Shown in pieces: positions 26,301 to 36,467 of a stretch of 64,000 nt of DNA. Source of the stretch: Acanthamoeba castellanii str. Neff. Its lineage: Eukaryota; Discosea; Longamoebia; Acanthamoebidae. A program made the translations under genes and the position numbers. The stretch is taken from the NCBI RefSeq assembly GCF_000313135.1, contig NW_004457654.1:1316730-1380729 (forward strand), read 5' to 3'. The notes below the pieces were generated by a model. The model did no database searches. It was not told the origin of the DNA and saw only the letters and a list, made by a program, of their open reading frames with translations. Position 1 is the stretch's first letter. Each line of letters begins with the position of its first letter.

Positions 26301-29138
26301 TTACTGACTTGGTATTTAATTTACAACTTCGCAGGAGTGGAGGCGCCGAAGGACATTGAGGTCCCGCAGGATCTGATCGCTGACGATGTGATCCAGAGGA
26401 AGCTCGACGAGCTCAAGCCGACGTGGGTGCCGGTCACGTACGACACCACGAAGCGAGACACCCTCGACGAGCTCCAGAAGCAGATCGACAGCGCCAAGGA
26501 GCAAAGCGACGAGGCGAATGGTGGGATGGAGACTGAGAACAAAAAGACCAAGGCGAAGAAGCCAACACAAGAAGAAAGCGAAGACGATGACGATGACGAG
26601 GAGGACGAAGATGGAGAGATGGACGAGGAAGATGAGGGTGACAGCGATGAAGACGACGACGACGATGATGAGGAAGACGATGATGAGGACGAGGGCCAAC
26701 AGAACGTTGCAGCTGAGGCGGCCGACGAGGCGCGGAGGAAGAGGCGAAAGGCCGAGCCAGACACGACGCCGCGTCTGATCCACAAGCCGAGCGGGATCGT
26801 GCTGCTCGAGCTGAGCAACGGCATTCGAGTGAACTACCTCTACTCGGCCTACTTCCAAAAGCGCTGCGCCATCCGCATCACCAGCGTCGGCGGCCAGCTG
26901 TGCGAGCGGACGCGAGAAGACGCCGGGCTCACCCAGCTCGCCCTCGACACTATGCAGCAAAGGTACCCTCTCCGCCCTGACTCGTCACCATGAGCGTAGC
27001 GTAGCTGACTGCAGCCTGCTTCGTACAGTGGCGCTGGCCCGCATTCCTCGGAGGTCGTGGTCGCTTGGTGCGGCCGGTGGGGTGTCGAGGTACAGCCCAT
27101 TGCTCACTTCTCTCGTTCTAGCATCGCCACTCAAGGCAAGTCTTCTCTGTGTCGTCGCGTTGCAGGCAAGCGCGGAAGCCACCCTCGAGACCACGTGCCT
27201 GCATGTCGGCACTTCGGTGTCGCAGAACGGCATCAGCAAAGCGCTGCAGCTCATCCACATGCTCCTCACCGAGCCGCGATGGGACGAACGGTATGATACT
27301 CCGCCCCCAGCCTCCGCTTCCGCGCCTCAACAAATGGGGGAGAGGGCAACGACTTACAACGCTTTCGCTTCCCCCCCCCCGTTCTTCGTTCTTTTTCCGA
27401 CTACAGGGCGTGGAAGCGAATCCGCACGCACGCGGCGAGCTGTCGCGAGGGCGAGGAGAAGGAGATCGACAACATCGCCGCCGACAACCTCTCCTCCATC
27501 CTGTACCAGCCCACCGACTGGCGGTTCGCCCAACCGAGCGCCTCCGATCTGCGCAACGCGTCCGCCGAACGAGGTGCGTGCTTTACCTCCCCCGCCAGAG
27601 GGCATTCGCTTGCCACGTCAGCATACTGACCGTTGGTTGGTTGCTGTGGTGTGGTCCACATGGCAGCGCGATGGCTGGTCTCTCACCAGCTGCTCGACAT
27701 GCAAAACGTGGAGGTGTCCCTGGCCGGCCACTTTGACAACCTCCGCGACGTCGAGGACCTCCTGCTCAAGTACCTCGGCACGATCCCGCGCCGCACCGCG
27801 TTCGCTCCGCTCTCCGCCGCCCCGCCACCGCTCAACCCCTTCTCGGCCCACCTCGCCCTGCCGGCCGCCGCCGGCGTGGCGCCGGGCGAGAGCGAGAACT
27901 TTGTGCTGGAGCTGGTCAAGAAGGAGTTCCCGAGCCGGATCAACTTCACCGACGAGGCGCGCGTCAAGTGGCAGCACCTCTCCGAAGACGAGGAGCGACG
28001 CGCGATCGTCTACCTGTGCTTCCCCGTGATGAACCGCTGGGGCTACACCAAGCTCACCGTGCCGCCCGCGGAAGAAGCGGCGGCCTGTGCTGAGACAGCG
28101 GCGATGGAGACCGAGGAGGCCTCGCCCGTCGCCGCCGTCCGACAGCGCGTGAAGCAGCATCCGCTGTGGAAGAGCCGCGTCGCCAATCTCATGGTTGAGG
28201 TACGCAGCTGCCGCGACTCATCATCGGACGTTCCATCGCGCTGAGCTTTTTTTCCTCTCTCGCACTCTGTGCAGATATTGAGCAACCGGCTGTTCTCGGT
28301 GGTGCGCGAACGCAAGGGTCTCCTCTATAACGTGCGCAACCTTCCAACTATTGCGCTGTGTGCGCTGTGTGTGCGCTGTGTGCGCGTGTCTGACGGCGAG
28401 ATGGTGTCTTGGTGTTTGATAGGTGTCGGCCTCGCTGAGGATGCCCGACCTGTACGACTCTGGCACGCTTCACGTGACCCTCACGCCGTTCCCCGATTCG
28501 ATCGCCCTCACCATCGAGGAAGCGCTGCGCGTCCTGTACGACTTCAAGCACGGCAATATCACCCAGCAGGAGCTCGACGAAGCCAAGGTCCCCTACCTGG
28601 GTACCGTACACCTCTCCAAAGAGAACAACGTCACTCATCACTCAACTTACGCTCATCGTCTTCTCATAATGAACCCCAACACAACACAACAGAATGGCTG
28701 ATCACGGCGATGAAGGGGCCGACGTTCTGGATGAGCCTGATGGAGTACATGCAGCTGCCCGAGGGCATCTTCCCGCGAGACATGATGAACCTGAGCTGCG
28801 CCGAAGACATCTACGAAGCCTACGCCGCTGTGGAACTTCCGGGTACGTGCGCACGTCCCATCGACAACACGCACGCACGCACCGTCGCACACGCACACGC
28901 ACCGTCGCACACGCAACGCGCACGCACTAACCTCGACTCGACAGACATCCGTGCGATCGTGAACGAGTTCTTCCAGGGGATGCGGGTCATGTGCGCCAGC
29001 ATTGGTACCTCGGGCACGGAGCCCCCGGCGAGCATGGAGGAGCAGCGCCAGCGGGTGCAGAACGCGGTCAGCTCGTTCCCGGTGCCCCCCGTGACGCCAC
29101 CAGCGCCAGTTCCTGCCGCTGACGCTACTGCCCCGTAG
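23392..29138 (+). CDS. M16 metallopeptidase, PqqL-like, with acidic insertions
   Basis: Zinc protease of the insulinase/pitrilysin clan. The first two exons are 23392-23598 and 23675-23783; many follow. The inverted zinc motif HYVEH is at aa 97-101, followed by FMGTDAYPDAE, GMSFGGDTNAYTDFRSTVY and VDSERGPILSE. The FYRKWYRPDLMTLYIVGD block (about 24510-24680) is typical of PqqL-type M16B enzymes. Later exons carry the inactive C-terminal half (FPVMNRWGYTKL, NRLFSVVRERKGLLYNV, SMPDLYDSGTLHV-like). Two very long Asp/Glu runs (about 25900-26030 and 26575-26700) interrupt the linker region. The start at 23392 follows a TTGAAGCAG leader, and upstream in-frame sequence has no better ATG. Family firm; some mid-gene exon borders uncertain. 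Confidence 0.9.
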
Positions 29139-29289
29139 AAGCGCAGTTCACTGGCGGTGTACTCTTGACAACCCAACATGAGTTAATGTTGACCAGTACA
29201 GTGATTGGTTGTTGGTTAGGTGTCCCCCAATCGTAGGCGTGTTCAGGCAAAACTTGCCTTTCTCTGCTTTTGTGTAGAGATCAAAAAAG

Positions 29290-31246
29290 ATGGAGGTGGA
29301 GGTGCCGGAAGAGGTGGAGCTGCGGTGGCTTGCGCTGCTGCACTGGACCGACCTGGCGAGGGCAGCCCTTGTCTGCTCCCGCTGGCACCGCATCGGTATT
29401 TCCGACTCCCCCCCCCTAAACACTCCTCAGGCTAATGACATTGTGGGGGGTGGGGGCAACCGGCAGCCAACGACGCGAGCCTGTGGGCGGGGGCCTTTGT
29501 GCGTGAGTTTGGCAACGAGGCTGCAAGCGCCGTGCGCTCCACTTCATCCGTTCGGAAGGTCCCCCCCGACGCACCCCCAGGGGTGTAGTGCTGTTGGCGC
29601 GTTTTAGTCAAACTTGAGTGGTGGTGCGGTTGCCGTATGCGGCCTCAACCCACGGCGGCGATGATGCAGGCGTTGGACAGGCTGTGGGGCGCCTGTGCGA
29701 GCACGTCCAGTGGGCCAGACTCGTGGTATTTCCAGGGCAAGACGCAGATCTACCGCCCATCGCGCACCGTACGCACGCACTCTCTTCACCCCCCACCCCC
29801 GCGTGTGCGTGTGTCGTGTGTTGCGGGGTTCACCTGCACGTCGACCACACACACACACCGGCACACCGGCACACGGCACACACGCAACGCATCAATAATG
29901 GTGCAAGGAGGAACACGCTAACACCGAACAATCAACAACAACGCCGCAGGAGGGCAAGGAGTGGCGACAGTACCCCCGCAACGTTCCCGCGTATAATCAG
30001 ATCGTGGCGAACGACGAGCCGTGGGATGACGCCGAGGTGGAGCCCCACCAGGAAGACCTCGTGGAGGTTCGTGACGCCGATCGTGCGGCGCACATCGAAG
30101 CAGGGACGAGAGGAGAGGATGGTACTGCGAAGCCGCTGTGGAAGGCCACCTTCCTGCGGCACTACCTGCTGCGCCACAGGTGGTTGCACGGGTGCGACCC
30201 AGCGCAAGTCGGCGGAAAAGGGAACAAGTTGGCCGATGCGGCCACAACGACGGACACCAATGCGGTGGTGCGCGTCGTGGTGAGTGGTATGAAGTCGAGC
30301 GGCAAGAGCCATTTCCTGCGAGCTCTCGCCCCCGATCAGCAGGTACCTGGTGTGTTGTGTGACGTGCGCATGTGCGTGCGGGCGGGCATGCGTGCGTGCG
30401 TGCGGTCTGGCTGTGCGGTGTGGACAACAGCGTGCGATTCATAAGCGACATCTCTTGTCGCGTGGTGTAGGTCGAGGACGGAGGAGTCAATGTGGTGGTG
30501 GTCAAAGCGAGCGACGGTTGCACGGTGGCTCTGCTCGAGCTGCGGCGCCCCAATGGTACGCGTCCACCTCCAACCTGCCCGCTTCGCAGCTCTTTTGTCG
30601 TTGTTCACCCACCAGCCCTTCAATTCACTCAAGATTGGTGCAAGAAGCTGTACAACGGGGCTATGGTGGCTGGAATTATCTTTATGGTCGACTCCACCGA
30701 GTTCAGGCCGTTCCTTGGTGCGTTGCCCTGCTCGCTCAGTCGCTCGCGCACCTGAACCCGCAATCATAGCAACTATAAGGAAACGCATGCTCTCGCTCTT
30801 ACACACAGTTCTCGCTTACACATACACACACACACACGCAATTCCAGATGGTCAGATTGGGAGTGATGACGAGTACAAGCGCATGGAGGACGTCTACAAA
30901 CGCTTCCACGGCGTCGCTGGTCAGGCCCACAACTCGATCCTGGTTGGCGTTGTGTGCGCACACAAGATCGACCTTGCCACCGTACGTAGCACTGCTCGAT
31001 GCACACGAGGCCCACGCACACGCGCTGACAACCCCCGCACAATCACAGAGCGAAGCCGAAAAGGAGGAACTGCAGGAGGTGGTCAGCCGCAAACTGCGCG
31101 TGGAAGGGCTCACGGAGTGCGGCTGGTACAGCTCGGCCCAACTCTCCACGCTCGGCACTTCGGCGGCGGATCTCGACAGCTGCCTCACTGCCGTCGAGCA
31201 GTTCGTCACCAAGCACAAGCGCATCAAGCTGTGGCGACAATATTAA
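29290..31246 (+). CDS. F-box protein fused to a degenerate small-GTPase-like domain, 396 aa
   Basis: Eight exons keep phase: 29290-29395, 29467-29558, 29670-29768, 29950-30342, 30471-30555, 30634-30717, 30848-30981, 31049-31246. The N-terminus is F-box-like (VPEEVELRWLALLHWTDL, then LVCSRWHRI and DASLWAGAFVREFG). The C-terminal half looks like an Arf/Ras-type G domain: P-loop GMKSSGKS (aa 212-219), a strand VVVVKASDGCTVALLEL, IIFMVDSTEF, and HKID in place of NKxD, then a final alpha/beta unit (EVVSRKLRVEG...LTAVEQFVTKHK). The DxxG switch II motif is not found at its usual place, so hydrolysis is doubtful. I know no standard family with this order. Confidence 0.8.
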
Positions 31247-31309
31247 TAAAGTTGGAACAAGGTCGAGCAGCAGAGAAGACCAAAAGTCAACGGCCAGCAT
31301 CTGCTAAAG

Positions 31310-31713
31310 ATGGCAGAGAACATGGAAAGCGAAGCAGCGAAGAATCGACCAACTTGGATCCCCGACGGCTGGGTCTCGAGGCATGTCGATGTACTTACTC
31401 GTTGACGATCGCGACGCATTTTCTCATTCCCCCCCCCGATAAAATGCAGATGCACTTCCTGTCGAGCGAACTTTAGTGTGGCCAAACGGAAACACCACTG
31501 CAGAGCTTGTGGGTACACGCTGGTCCCCTTCACGTGCGCTTTAGGCTCTCAAGACTTCCTCATTGACTGGCAATTTGCAGAAACATCTTTTGCAAAGATT
31601 GCTCAACGCACACGCTGTTCCTCACCGAGCTGGGCTACACGACGAAGCCCGTGCGGGTGTGCGACAACTGCTTCCGTAAATACGATGCCAGCTACAACCA
31701 GCAGCAGACATAA
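31310..31713 (+). CDS. Minimal FYVE-finger protein, 88 aa
   Basis: Predicted PI3P-binding endosomal protein that is little more than a FYVE domain. Exons 31310-31380, 31450-31512 and 31581-31713 give a continuous frame: WIPD signature, CTSCRANFSVAKRKHHCRAC with the basic R/KHHCR patch, NIFCKDC, and the C-terminal RVCDNCF pair. Joining exons 1 and 2 in the zinc-finger frame requires a GC donor (CTCGAG|GCATGT, intron from 31381) and a CAG acceptor; no GT donor in this stretch gives the right phase. The start is only 63 bp after the upstream gene's stop. Confidence 0.82.
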
Positions 31714-31825
31714 GCTGCCTGGAGCGAAATCTCTCCTCTCTTGTATGATACCTCAATCCGCTAAATCAGTTATTATTGTCCACATCCTGGCCAGGATTTC
31801 TGTACAATGGCGGTGCCACTTGGCA

Positions 31826-32101
31826 TCACCTCTCGTTCTTCTCCTTGGTGGGCAGGTAGGTGGTGGCGTTGGGATCGGGGCCGACATCTTTGCTACCCGT
31901 GTTGAGGAAAGCACCACGGATCTTGGCCTGTCCGGCGAGCTTGCCCTTGGTCGGATCAATGCGTCCGCTGTCGCTCCCGCTGCTGTTGGACAGCAGCAAC
32001 CAGAAGGGGTACGAGAAGCTCACTGCCACAATGCCGCCCAGCACGATGCCCATCGCCCTGTTGCCCGAAGGCTTGGGAGCTCCTCTTGGCCTGCTGCTCA
32101 T
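31826..32101 (-). CDS. Small single-pass membrane protein, 91 aa, function unknown
   Basis: Intronless reading frame. A short basic N-terminus (MSSRPRGAPKPSGNR) precedes one hydrophobic segment (MGIVLGGIVAVSFSYPFWLL, about aa 17-36). The hydrophilic C-terminus includes AKIRGAFLNTGSKDVGPDP. That motif looks like one I recall in small organelle-membrane proteins of plants and protists, but I cannot name the family. Topology is probably N-in with the tail on the far side. Confidence 0.7.
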   Translation of the reverse strand: MSSRPRGAPKPSGNRAMGIVLGGIVAVSFSYPFWLLLSNSSGSDSGRIDPTKGKLAGQAKIRGAFLNTGSKDVGPDPNATTYLPTKEKNER

Positions 32102-32232
32102 CTTGAGATGTTGTTTAATTCAAATATAATAAAATCAATTTTGTTTGTGATCTTCGTTGCTGATGGCAGGGAAGATTAACAGGAATTCTATGCACGAATG
32201 TGGATGATTGATCATCCTCTCACCCACACCCC

Positions 32233-33496
32233 TTAATCCTCCTCCTCGGACATGTCCTCCTCTTCCTCGAGCGCCTGCTTGGCGTACTTCTCGGCCTCCT
32301 CGAGCAGGTCCTTTGGCACAAACTTGTGCAGGTTGCCCGTCTCCTCGCACACCCAGCTGAGCTCCAGCTCGAAGGCCTTGTCCTTGGCATCGTCGTGCAC
32401 CGAATAGATACTGAAGTTGAAGTGTTGGACGAGAGAAGCAGAGGGGTGTGAGTGTGCGACTGATAACACAGTGCGCTCAGCGAAAGGCGGCAAGTTGTAC
32501 GTACATCTTGGCGGCCTCCTTGATGGCCTCGCGGGCAGTCATTTCGGAGAGCTTGAGCTTCTCGATCTCAGTCTTGGCCGCTCTGGCACCCTTGCCGATG
32601 GCCACGCCAAAGTATCCCTGCACACGTGCGACAATCATTCGATCAAATGATTGGTGATGATGATGAGTCGACATCGTCAGCAGACACTCAGCATACAGGT
32701 GGGTGATGCAAGGGGAGATATCAACGCACCCACGAGATGCCCGAGGGCTCGATCATGTAGAGCTGAGGTCCGTTCTTGTCGACGCAGCCGAGGATGACCG
32801 AGGTACCGAACGGCCTCACAGAGCCGTAGAGGGAGTAGAGCTGCACAAAGTTGGAGAGTCGCTCGTTGAGCACCTTGCCCGAGATGTCGGTGCCGTAGAA
32901 CTCCCTGTAGCTTGTCGCCTCGGCGCGCCCTCTGCTGACCAGCTGCCTGCCGTCAGCCACCAGACCGGACATGGCCTGCAGGCAACGTGAGCGTGACGCC
33001 ACGAAGCGGGTTAGCTCTTCTGCATGTCTGCACGTAGACTCGTGAGAGGAAGACAGGGCGTACCAGGCCGCAGTGTCGGTCGACAGTGTGGATGCGTCTG
33101 TTGGTGTTTGGGACGAGCATCTTGGAAACCAGCAGCTTCTCCACTGCCAGCACCACACCATCCTTCACGCGCAAGCCAAGGGCGGTGCTACAATGTTGTT
33201 GCATTCACGAATTACTCATCGCCCAGGTGCGAAGAAGCAAACGAGCAGCTCACAAATGCGCCTGAGCCTTTCAAAATGAATGTAGAGAGCCGTACCCACT
33301 GTTGTCGACGGCCTTGGCGGCATACTCCACTTGGAACACCCTTCCATCAGGAGAGAATGTAGTGGACGAAAGATCGTACTGCACGATGGAGGGGGGATGA
33401 GATGGAAGAGATCAAACACGCGAAAACAACACCCCAAGGCGGCATAACAAGGCCAATCGTGGAGAGGCAGCATACCCCAGTGCCGATGCTGCTCAT
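32233..33496 (-). CDS. PSMA3: 20S proteasome subunit alpha7 (PSMA3/Pre10)
   Basis: Outer-ring alpha subunit of the 20S core. Exon 1 (33476-33496) encodes only MSSIGTG; exon 2 begins at 33378 with [20 protein letters not shown], the proteasome alpha signature. Later exons give [67 protein letters not shown] and [15 protein letters not shown], ending [12 protein letters not shown] and an acidic tail ([11 protein letters not shown]). The acidic tail and the [10 protein letters not shown] block identify alpha7 rather than another alpha subunit. Confidence 0.96.
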
Positions 33497-33647
33497 TGTC
33501 TTGGAGATCTGTGTGTCCTGTGTCTATCTTCTTTTCTTCGTCTGCCAATCGCCCAACCCAACAAACCAGCCGTCAGCCACGCAACACGAAGGTGGAACCC
33601 GACGCCCCCGGTTATTTGCTGGATTCAATAGTACATAATTTCCTTCT

Positions 33648-35187
33648 TCATTTCTCCGTTTCTTTCACCGCCGGTGCGTTTGCGGGTTGGAGGGCGCAGT
33701 AGAGGAGCGCGTTGGCCATCAGCTGCGCTCCATCAGTTGTCGCGTCGTAGCCTGCCCAGCAGAAGCATAAGTACAGGAGAGTTATAGATGCCACACTGGC
33801 GTTTGGGTGAGTAGGCCGAGCCGGCTCAGGTTGCTTGGCGTACCGCAGTGCGCTGATATGACGTCCTTCGGCAGGGCCGAAGAGGTTGGCGTGAAGTTGA
33901 GGCCGACCACCCGCCCGTTGAGTCCATACTTCTCCACAACCAGAGGAGTGCGCTTGACATGAAGCATCTCCCCTTCCTCCTTCCGGAACTCCCACTCGGC
34001 GATCGTGGTCGTGTTGCCTGTTGCGTGCCCGGGCGAGTACGGCGTTTCCCCGGCCGGGTTACCGCGCAGGCAGCGCACATTGGCCAGCACGGGGTGGTCA
34101 GGCACCACGACCTCCATAACCGGCTGGTCTGTCCGCATGGACTGCGCGGGGCTGATTGGGTCGTAGTCACCCTCCCAGCGGCCAGTAATGGGACACCTTT
34201 GGTCGCGTGGCGCTGCGGGTGAGAATGAATGCACGCATGCGCAAGCGTGGCGAGGCACAACACGTACCCGCAGGCCACAAAACCGCCGATTACCACGCCG
34301 TGCCCATCGTCCACCTGTGCGTCAGGGCCGATATGGGTGAGAAGAATGATCGTGAATTGATATGCCGATTTGGCCAGGCGTACATATTGTGCCATCAGAG
34401 AGCCAAGCGCGCGGTTGTCTTTCATGAACGCATTATCGCTGGTAACCATGACCGCTGCATATTCTCGTAGCATGTCTGAAAACAACCACAACATCAGCAT
34501 CAGCAGCAGCATACACGCAAAACTCTTAGCCTCGCATGGTTAGTGCTGGACGTTGAGTAACAGGATTGCGTACCGGGGGTGGGCTGGGTCTGCGCCCCAT
34601 TCATCACCGCCACTTGGGGGAGACCATGCTCCTTCAGGTCGCGCTCCAAGGCGTCCATCGCCACCGGACCTCTTGCATGGTCCCCCGAAAAGATGACTAA
34701 GAACTTGCATCCCTGTGCGTGTGTGCGTCAACATCAGCACATCTCCAACGTGCACGGCATTGAAGAAGCTCTACCGCGAGCTGACGATAAAGGCGGCTCC
34801 ACGGCTGATCGGGCGCTTTGAGCTTCTCCAGCCAGCCGATGCCCCGCTCTTGGGCGAAGTCCTGTGCGCTCAGGGACTTCCACAAGCTTTCGTCGCTCGC
34901 GCAGTGCCGCATCTGACTGCACACCTGGTTGGCACGACCACGAGTGGCAGGGTCGTGTTTGTACGTGCTGTAAAGAAGCAACCAGCGCGTGGCAGAAGGA
35001 GGAAGGATGTTCATGCCGTACCAGCTGCACATGCGAGAGGTTCCTTGCATCAAGAAACGACAAGATGTGGAAAAGGACCTCATCGGGCAGGGTGGCCAGA
35101 GAGCTTGTGTCTGCCTGCAAGGGGTAAATGGAGGGAGATCAGCAAAACCTCTGACGTGGCCTTCGAAAAGCCAATCATGGTTACCAT
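33648..35187 (-). CDS. F-box protein with GATase1/ThuA-like C-terminal domain
   Basis: Exon 1 begins MVTMIGFSKATSE (ATG at 35187) and joins in frame to ADTSSLATLPDEVLFHILSF, an F-box. The F-box tail RANQVCSQMRHCASDESLWKSL follows at about 34900. The rest reads like a Rossmann-type glutamine-amidotransferase/ThuA fold: KFLVIFSGDHARGPVAMDAL, YAAVMVTSDNAF, DGHGVVIGGFVACG, VVPDHPVLANV, and a final GRVVGLNFTP...GAQLMANALLYC. I see no clear catalytic Cys-His-Glu triad, so an enzymatic role is not claimed. Several introns, with approximate borders. F-box assignment firm, second domain moderate. Confidence 0.78.
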
Positions 35188-35326
35188 CGTATTCTTCTCG
35201 CTCAAGATCTGAGTTGAGATCTCGGCCTGGTATGCGCGGCACGCACGAATACCGCGCGTGGTTGTTGGGAAGAAACCGTTATTTTCAACGGCAAGAAGGC
35301 CCAACGCAAACAACACATCGCTGGGG

Positions 35327-36339
35327 ATGAGTGAGACGAGCAGCGGTGGGTCGAGGCGCAAGAGCCGTCTATCAGGGAAGCGATTGTCCTCTGCGCCAGA
35401 AGCGACCCGCAATTTTGATAGAGAGGAAGAATTTTTCGGCTTCCCCCCGGTTCGATTCATCGACGAGGTGATTAACACCGTCAACGAATACGCCTGCAAT
35501 GCTGCCGATGCGCTGGAGGAGGCGCTACGAATAGCGTTGACCAAGAGGGAGGGGAAACCAGTGGCCAACGAAGCCTTGCAGAATGGGAGCGATCAGGTGT
35601 TGAAGATTTTACAAGAATCGATCGATAAGAACTTCGACCTCTGGGAGCTCTACGTGCTCAAGAACACCTTCGTCGTGCCTCCCGAGTTTGCGAGTTTCAA
35701 GAATCAGCAGGGAGCAGACGAGCTGGATCGGCCATCAAAAATCGAGGCCCTGCGCCGCGAGAACACACAACTCGACCAGGAGATTGAGCAGCTCAAGAAG
35801 CGAGTGCTTGCGGTACTGCTCCTTGCTTCGCTCTATGGTGCACGGCGTGGGTGCCTGACCGTCAGTATGTTGCCCGTCTCTGCTAGACCAAGTTTGTGAA
35901 CGACGCACTCGAGAAGGAGAACGATGCGCTGGAGAAGGAGAACGAGCGATTAGACCAGCACGCGCAACTGCTCGGGCAGCTGTCTGCTCGTGTGGCCGAC
36001 AGTGGCTGTACGCTCCTCTCTTCCCAGAGTTTGCAGCTCATCACGACCCAACGTCTATGTTCCTCTATGTTCTTCTGATGCAGTGGACGAGGTGGAGTCC
36101 GTGTTGAAGAGTCTCGTCAGCCGACGAGAGCGGCTGATGACGCTCATCAGGGAAGCCCAACAGTTGGACGTCGAGACGCCACCAGATCGGGTATGCGCGC
36201 ACGGCCTTGTTCTCCCTCCTCTCTCATTCACGAGAGCGTTGGCTCACATCAGGGCCTCCTCTTCTCTTTCACCATCCAGGATGTTGGGGCGCGTCATCGA
36301 GAACACCGCAAGGCGACAAACGTGGAACCAGCAGAGTGA
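35327..36339 (+). CDS. MIS12: MIS12/Mtw1 kinetochore protein
   Basis: Subunit of the MIND/Mis12 complex that links inner centromere to outer kinetochore. The N-terminal Mis12 block is clear: EFFGFPPVRFIDEVINTVNE, followed by helix ALEEALRIALTKREG and FDLWELYVLKNTFVVPPEF, matching plant and animal Mis12. The remainder is coiled coil (IEALRRENTQLDQEIEQLKK, NDALEKENDALEKENERLDQ, VESVLKSLVSRRERLMTL). Exon 1 runs from 35327 to a GTACTG donor near 35814. The 3' exon after a CAG acceptor near 36279 ends at the TGA at 36337-36339 if the donor is GATCGG|GTATGC. Confidence 0.85.
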
Positions 36340-36467
36340 GAAGGCACAAGGAGAGGAGAGAACAACAACAACAATGTACATTGGTGGGTGTGGCGCTACA
36401 CTGAATCGAATAAACAAAATACAAAGTAAAACAAGTTGAATAGAAATCAATTCAGCAAAAGGACGAG

